9,107 nucleotides of DNA, taken from contig JALUDK010000291.1 in assembly GCA_027044005.1 (NCBI GenBank), forward strand, positions 1 through 9,107, written 5' to 3'. This DNA comes from Acidilobaceae archaeon. GTDB lineage: Archaea; Thermoproteota; Thermoprotei_A; Sulfolobales; Acidilobaceae. The translations under genes were made by a program, and so were the position numbers. This document shows, in pieces, positions 5,749 through 9,107 of this stretch (positions are counted from its first letter, which is position 1; every line of letters starts with the position of its first letter). Below the pieces are notes generated by a model, which had not been told where the DNA came from, made no database searches, and worked only from the letters and a program-made list of their open reading frames with translations.

Positions 5749-7128
5749 GTGGCGGAGAAGTACGATGTAGTAGTAATAGGCGGGGGCCCCGGAGGGTACC
5801 CGGCAGCAATAAGGGCGGCCCAGCTGGGGGCCAGGGTGGCGCTGGTCGAGGAGGACAAGCTCGGGGGAGAGTGTACGAACTACGGGTGCATACCAACCAA
5901 GGCGATCGTCAGGCCACTGGAGGCGATCCACAGGGCAACCAGCCTACCGTTCACGAAGGGCAGCCTAGAGGTTGACTTCAAGGGCCTAATGGAGTGGGTT
6001 AACGGTATAACAGGCCAGGTTTCGGGGGGTGTGGAGACCCTACTAAAGGGGTATGACGTGGAGATCCTGAGGGGCAGGGCAAGGCTATCTGGCTCGACAA
6101 CGATCGAGGTTGACGGCGCGAGGATATGGGCCGACAGGATAGTTATAGCAACAGGGACAAGCCCCTCCAGCATACCTGGGGTGGGCATCGACGGGGAGAT
6201 AATACACAACAACAGGACTATACTGGGGCTGAGGAGGAAGCCGGGGAGCATGCTGATCATAGGAGGCGGCTACATAGGAGTGGAGTACGCCAACGCCATG
6301 GCCAAGCTAGGGGTCGAGGTTACAATAGTCGAGATGATGCCACGCCTCCTACCAGGCATGGACAAGGACCTAGCACGAGTAGCCCAGAGGAGGCTAAAGA
6401 AGCTGGGAGTGCAGATACACACCAACACGATGGTCAAGGAGCTAAAGGCCAGCGAGAAGGGGGCAGAGGCAACTCTATCAAACGGGGGCAAGGTAGAGGC
6501 GGAGAAAGTCCTAATAGCGGTGGGGAGGAGGCCCAACACCAGGGGCATAGGCCTAGAGAACGCGGGAGTCAGCCTAGACGAGAGGGGCTACATAAAGGTG
6601 GACGAGAACATGGCCACAAGCAACCCCAGGATATACGCCAGCGGGGACGTGGCGGGTCCACCACTACTAGCCCACAAGGCATTCCTCCAGGGGGCTGTGG
6701 CGGGTGAAAACGCAGCTGGCGGAGAGGCGGTATACGAGCCCCGAGCGGTGCCAGCAGTGGTATACACGGAGCCGGAGCTCGCCTCAGTAGGCTACACGCT
6801 TGACGAGGCCAGGGAGGCGGGGTTCAACGCTGAAGAGAAGAGGTATCCCCTAGGCGGCCTGGCTATGGCTAGGATAGAGGAGGCAACCGACGGCATGGTC
6901 AAGCTAGTATACGATACAGACAGCCAGCAGCTGCTAGGCGTGCATATAGCCGCGCCCCACGCGGGAGAGATCATAGCGGGGCTAACCCTAGCACTAGAGT
7001 ACGGGGCATCGCTGGAGGACCTGGCACTAACGATACACCCCCACCCCTCGATAGTAGAGGCGGTGAAAGAGGCGGCAGAGCTAGTCCTAGGGAGGCCGAT
7101 ACACTATATACTAAGGAGGAGGGGCTAG
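5749..7128 (+). CDS. lpdA: Dihydrolipoamide dehydrogenase (E3)
   Basis: This flavoprotein (459 aa) reoxidises dihydrolipoamide on E2 and reduces NAD+. The N-terminal FAD fold is VIGGGPGGYPAAIRAAQLG. The redox-active disulfide is GGECTNYGCIPTK (Cys42 and Cys47). The NAD domain is IIGGGYIGVEYANAMAKLG, followed by VTIVE, where the acidic residue at the end of the second strand favours NAD+ over NADP+. The second FAD contact is YASGDVAGPPLLAHKA. The C-terminal interface has the catalytic pair in IHPHPSIVEAV (His432, Glu437). All expected residues are present and the length is typical. GTG 5749 is preferred because it keeps the operon's GGGGTGG-five-base spacing; ATG 5746 and GTG 5740 are alternatives adding one or three residues. 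It is the last gene of the operon. Its TAG stop overlaps the stop of the opposing minus-strand gene within one CTAG. The symbol reflects function, not a locus match. Confidence 0.95.
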   Translation: MAEKYDVVVIGGGPGGYPAAIRAAQLGARVALVEEDKLGGECTNYGCIPTKAIVRPLEAIHRATSLPFTKGSLEVDFKGLMEWVNGITGQVSGGVETLLKGYDVEILRGRARLSGSTTIEVDGARIWADRIVIATGTSPSSIPGVGIDGEIIHNNRTILGLRRKPGSMLIIGGGYIGVEYANAMAKLGVEVTIVEMMPRLLPGMDKDLARVAQRRLKKLGVQIHTNTMVKELKASEKGAEATLSNGGKVEAEKVLIAVGRRPNTRGIGLENAGVSLDERGYIKVDENMATSNPRIYASGDVAGPPLLAHKAFLQGAVAGENAAGGEAVYEPRAVPAVVYTEPELASVGYTLDEAREAGFNAEEKRYPLGGLAMARIEEATDGMVKLVYDTDSQQLLGVHIAAPHAGEIIAGLTLALEYGASLEDLALTIHPHPSIVEAVKEAAELVLGRPIHYILRRRG

Positions 7129-7547
7129 GCCCCGCCGGGCGGCGAGAGGAGGCCCCGGATCACCTTGATGTTCTCTTCTATAATAGTCCTAGTATCCTCG
7201 GGCAGGCTAGACCTATCCACGTACACCCTCCCATCGGGCAGGGTTGACGCCAGCCCCCGTGAGACCATGGACCTAACAGTCTCCTCGACCTCCTCCCACC
7301 CACCGACAACGTGGAGCCCCCTAACAATGAGGAACCTGTAGTACAGCTTCAGCTCCTCGAGGGTTAGAGGCCTAGCCGATAGGAGCGTTAGGGCAAGCTC
7401 CATAGAGGTCATATACCTCCTCCAGGCCACCACGCTAACACCAGGATAACGATAGTAGCCCGTAGGCTTAAGCAAGCCCCGGGCCAGTGATACCTTCAGT
7501 GAGGCTATAGCCTCCGTATAACCTCCCCGATCGAGGGCCTGCTCCAC
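7125..7547 (-). CDS. Small hypothetical protein, possible winged-helix fold
   Basis: I do not recognise this 140-residue protein. From about residue 46 it reads as alternating helices, LALTLLSARPLTLEELKLYY and WEEVEETVRSMVSRGL, followed by a probable short hairpin (ASTLPDGRVYVDRS) and a C-terminal helix. That helix-helix-wing pattern suggests a winged-helix DNA-binding fold, but this is inference from pattern only. No membrane segment, cysteine cluster or signal peptide is visible. The chosen GTG start (7547) overlaps the end of the upstream kinase gene by 43 bases, implying translational coupling. ATG 7412 or 7403 are shorter alternatives; the AGGAGG before them is also two Arg codons, so it is weak evidence. 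Its codon use (AGG, CTA, ATA) fits the neighbours. It may work with the kinase, for instance as a target or effector. Confidence 0.7.
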   Translation of the reverse strand: MEQALDRGGYTEAIASLKVSLARGLLKPTGYYRYPGVSVVAWRRYMTSMELALTLLSARPLTLEELKLYYRFLIVRGLHVVGGWEEVEETVRSMVSRGLASTLPDGRVYVDRSSLPEDTRTIIEENIKVIRGLLSPPGGA

Positions 7548-8779
7548 GGCTCGGCCTCAAGCATCTCCCCCACGAGGCCCCTCAGCCCCGGGTCCACGCC
7601 TCCCAGCAGGGCATCTAGCTCCCCCCGGCTCATGCCGACCCTACGACTCCCGTCCAAGACCTTGCCGGTCGAGGCCTCCAGTATCAAAACCCCGAGCTGG
7701 TACACGTCGACCCTATCCTCATACCCCAGCTTGCTAGCTCTAGCCGCAAGGTCGGCGTAGACCTGCTCCGGCGCACAGTAGCCGGGGGTACAGTGAATCC
7801 TGAGGCTAGGCCCTAGGCTAGCCCTCTCGGCCTCCTCAAGCAGGCTCCTGACACTGCTATAGTCGCCAAGCTTCAGCACACCGGAGGAGACAAGCACATT
7901 CTCAGGCTTCACATCACCGTGCACAAGCCCCCTGCTATGGAGGAACCGGAGCCCGCTAGCCACGTGGAGCGCAATACCCCTAACCAGGGACCCCCCCAGC
8001 CTAGCCCTGGGGATCCACCTCCTCAAGCTACCCCCATCAGCGTACTCATAGACAGCAACGGGCAGAACCCTCGAGTAGCCCACAACCCTGACCAGGTTCG
8101 GGTGCACAAGCCTATACAGCCAGGAGGCCTCAGGGGTCAACGGGCCCTCCCCGATGGTAGGCGGGGGCTCACCCCTCTCCAGCGCCCCTGAGAGGCCCTT
8201 GGAAACCTTCAACGCGTAGACGCCATCAGGGGAGCGGCACCTATACACGCACCCCCAACCACCACACCCCAGCAGGCAGCAGGAGGCCCCATCGAGGTTA
8301 ACACCCTCCACGCTCCCGGAGACCCAGGTGGGGAGCGCCAGGGAGCCCCTACAAGCTAGGGGCAGGGGAGGAGAGGGCAGGGATAGGGGCCTAACCTCCT
8401 CCTCCGGAGGCCTCCTAGACACGGTCTCAGCCCTAGCCTCAGCCCCGGTATGCCTGGTAGCCCCGGTCCTGCTCCGGGGATAGCCGCTAGGCTGGCCCCC
8501 GCTCCATGGTTCGGCCCTATACCTGGGCCTGGTGTGTGTATAGTAGTAGCGGCTCCTCCTATGGTGGCTGTGATGCCCATGGTGCCCGGTCCAATGCCTA
8601 GTTATATGGCCCCAATGATGGGCAAGGTCCCTAGATATAGCCCTGGCAATACCCTGGACGAGCCTGGCCCCGAATGATACGCCCCTAACCAGTATGACTA
8701 GAACCAGTAGGAAGAACAGTAAGCCCAGTAGTGGTACCAGCAGTAGCCCAAAGTCGACGATGCCAGGCATAAACCTCAT
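7505..8779 (-). CDS. Membrane-anchored Hanks-type serine/threonine protein kinase
   Basis: This 424-residue protein has one hydrophobic segment (residues 10-31), then arginines (32, 39), which by the positive-inside rule places the rest in the cytoplasm. Residues 54-82 hold 11 histidines. An Arg/Gly/Pro-rich linker (about 84-150) leads to a complete kinase domain. That domain has the glycine loop GCGGWGCV (171-178), the ATP lysine Lys191 in YALKVSKG, the catalytic loop HGDVKPEN (Asp289, with HGD instead of HRD), the metal site GDYSS (Asp306, DYS in place of DFG), GYCAPEQ, DVYQLGVL, and a final Arg in WSRPSIGEVI. All residues essential for catalysis are present, so it should be active. Five cysteines (167, 168, 172, 177, 181) surround the glycine loop. 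ATG 8779 (or 8770) is preferred: an in-frame GTG at 8854 would read through promoter-like DNA in poor codons. It overlaps the following small gene by 43 bases. Substrates are unknown. Confidence 0.9.
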   Translation of the reverse strand: MRFMPGIVDFGLLLVPLLGLLFFLLVLVILVRGVSFGARLVQGIARAISRDLAHHWGHITRHWTGHHGHHSHHRRSRYYYTHTRPRYRAEPWSGGQPSGYPRSRTGATRHTGAEARAETVSRRPPEEEVRPLSLPSPPLPLACRGSLALPTWVSGSVEGVNLDGASCCLLGCGGWGCVYRCRSPDGVYALKVSKGLSGALERGEPPPTIGEGPLTPEASWLYRLVHPNLVRVVGYSRVLPVAVYEYADGGSLRRWIPRARLGGSLVRGIALHVASGLRFLHSRGLVHGDVKPENVLVSSGVLKLGDYSSVRSLLEEAERASLGPSLRIHCTPGYCAPEQVYADLAARASKLGYEDRVDVYQLGVLILEASTGKVLDGSRRVGMSRGELDALLGGVDPGLRGLVGEMLEAEPWSRPSIGEVIRRL

Positions 8780-8803
8780 CAAGGCCCCAATCCGCCCCGA
8801 GCC

Positions 8804-8812
8804 TTTATGATA
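8804..8812 (+). promoter_or_regulatory. Candidate TATA element for the rightward gene
   Basis: TTTATGATA is centred about 26 bases before 8834, where a transcript would begin at GGTGGGG, a possible ribosome site eight bases before an in-frame TTG at 8849. It overlaps the predicted start of the leftward kinase transcript. Weak evidence. Confidence 0.3.
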
Positions 8813-8826
8813 GGCCCCGGGAGCGG

Positions 8827-8833
8827 TAAAATA
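8827..8833 (-). promoter_or_regulatory. Candidate TATA box (TATTTTA on the minus strand) for the kinase gene
   Basis: Read on the minus strand, TATTTTA is centred near 8830. A start about 26 bases on, near 8804, gives a leader of roughly 25 nt before the ATG at 8779. This supports the shorter kinase start and a divergent promoter pair in spacer 8780-8869. Confidence 0.4.
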
Positions 8834-8869
8834 GGTGGGGTAAGAGGATTGCACCAGTGCAAAGCACCC

Positions 8870-9107
8870 ATGCCAGAGATACTACGACTAATAGCAAGAA
8901 CAGGCTACAAGGTAACCCGAAGCAGCCCCGAGGGCCTGGCAGCCTACAACCCCCAGGCCCACGGCGCACCAGTATTGGCGTGCCTAGACCCACCTGGAGT
9001 CCTAGTAGGCTGGCGCGGCAGGGTGATAAGGACGCCACGATCAGAAGCACCCTCGAGCTTCGAGGCCTGCATACTATCCCCCGGAATGGATAAGGTAGAA
9101 GGCACCG
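8870..9107 (+). CDS. Unrecognised protein, N-terminal part (3' truncated)
   Basis: The frame starting at ATG 8870 runs open to the window end (79 full codons, beginning MPEILRLIARTGYKVTRS). Third-position use (cta, ata, agg, gta) fits the neighbouring genes and supports coding. I recognise no motif; the fragment looks like a soluble alpha/beta start, with VLACLDPPGVLVGWRGRV as probable strands. Other in-frame starts are TTG 8849, preceded by GGTGGGG (8834-8840), and ATG 8807, which would use DNA resembling the divergent promoters. It is transcribed away from the kinase gene. Function is unknown. Confidence 0.6.
   Translation, partial: MPEILRLIARTGYKVTRSSPEGLAAYNPQAHGAPVLACLDPPGVLVGWRGRVIRTPRSEAPSSFEACILSPGMDKVEGT

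Noticed and set aside
6126..6707. 193-codon + strand frame within E3
   Set aside because: It is a shifted-frame shadow rich in Gly/Arg/Gln/His, fully inside the conserved E3 gene.
8356..8677. Open frames on both strands over the kinase linker, Pro/Gly/Ala/Met-rich
   Set aside because: They are alternate-frame readings of the low-complexity Arg/Pro/His-rich kinase segment, with no start signal or domain of their own.
8807..8848. GPGSGK text upstream of the rightmost gene, resembling a P-loop
   Set aside because: Spacing does not fit GxxxxGK[ST], no hydrophobic strand precedes it, and it lies in the divergent promoter spacer.
8780..8854. N-terminal extension of the kinase from GTG 8854
   Set aside because: It would read through the putative TATA box and leader with unusual codons (tat, ttt, cat, aaa), and the membrane anchor is complete from ATG 8779.
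8857..9093. 78-codon + strand frame starting at GTG 8857
   Set aside because: Its translation is Gln/Pro/Arg-rich and low-complexity, while the overlapping frame from 8870 shows native codon preference and protein-like text.
1..9107. CRISPR arrays, tRNA/rRNA genes, transposases, attachment sites
   Set aside because: I saw no regularly spaced repeats, cloverleaf-like sequence, rRNA-like sequence or transposase motifs, and all long stretches are explained by the genes above.

Overview
The window looks like a chromosome segment of a hyperthermophilic, probably aerobic crenarchaeon; an Aeropyrum-like member of the Desulfurococcales is my best guess. The sequence signs are a GC-rich body with Arg as AGG, Ile as ATA and Leu as CTA, frequent GTG starts, Shine-Dalgarno motifs complementary to an archaeal 16S tail, and TATA boxes about 26 nt ahead of plausible transcript starts. 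The genus is an inference from composition and gene content.

Left part (2-2108, + strand): the C-terminal part of a FAD-dependent oxidoreductase of the D-amino-acid/glycine/sarcosine oxidase superfamily, truncated by the window edge. A 172 bp spacer with promoter-like elements follows, then a complete acyl-CoA dehydrogenase. A control region (2109-2329) comes next; its right half falls to roughly one quarter G+C and carries several TATA-like elements and an inverted repeat.

Centre (2330-7128, + strand): a compact four-gene operon for a complete 2-oxoacid dehydrogenase multienzyme complex: E1 alpha, E1 beta, E2 (one lipoyl domain, a peripheral-subunit-binding domain and an acyltransferase core) and E3 (dihydrolipoamide dehydrogenase). 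The gaps are only 11-17 nt, and E1 beta, E2 and E3 share the same ribosome-binding layout (GGGGTGG, five bases, GTG). E1 decarboxylates a 2-oxoacid on thiamine diphosphate, E2 passes the acyl group to CoA via a lipoyl lysine, and E3 reoxidises the lipoyl group with NAD+. The adjacent acyl-CoA dehydrogenase could oxidise the acyl-CoA product, and the upstream flavoprotein might supply the 2-oxoacid from an amine or amino acid. That points to branched-chain amino acid breakdown rather than central pyruvate oxidation, which archaea usually perform with ferredoxin oxidoreductases.

Right part (7125-9107): two overlapping minus-strand genes, a membrane-anchored Hanks-type protein kinase with a histidine-rich juxtamembrane segment and a cysteine-studded glycine loop, followed by a small winged-helix-like protein. 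The small gene meets the E3 gene tail to tail within a shared CTAG. Divergent from the kinase is the start of an unrecognised + strand gene that runs off the window.

The points most worth a second look are the possible metal- or redox-sensing kinase beside the complex, conservative swaps at two catalytic positions (Glu for Asp in E2, Asp for Glu in the acyl-CoA dehydrogenase), the repeated GGGAAC motif in the operon's control region, and the reused translation-initiation module. I see no mobile elements, CRISPR arrays or RNA genes.
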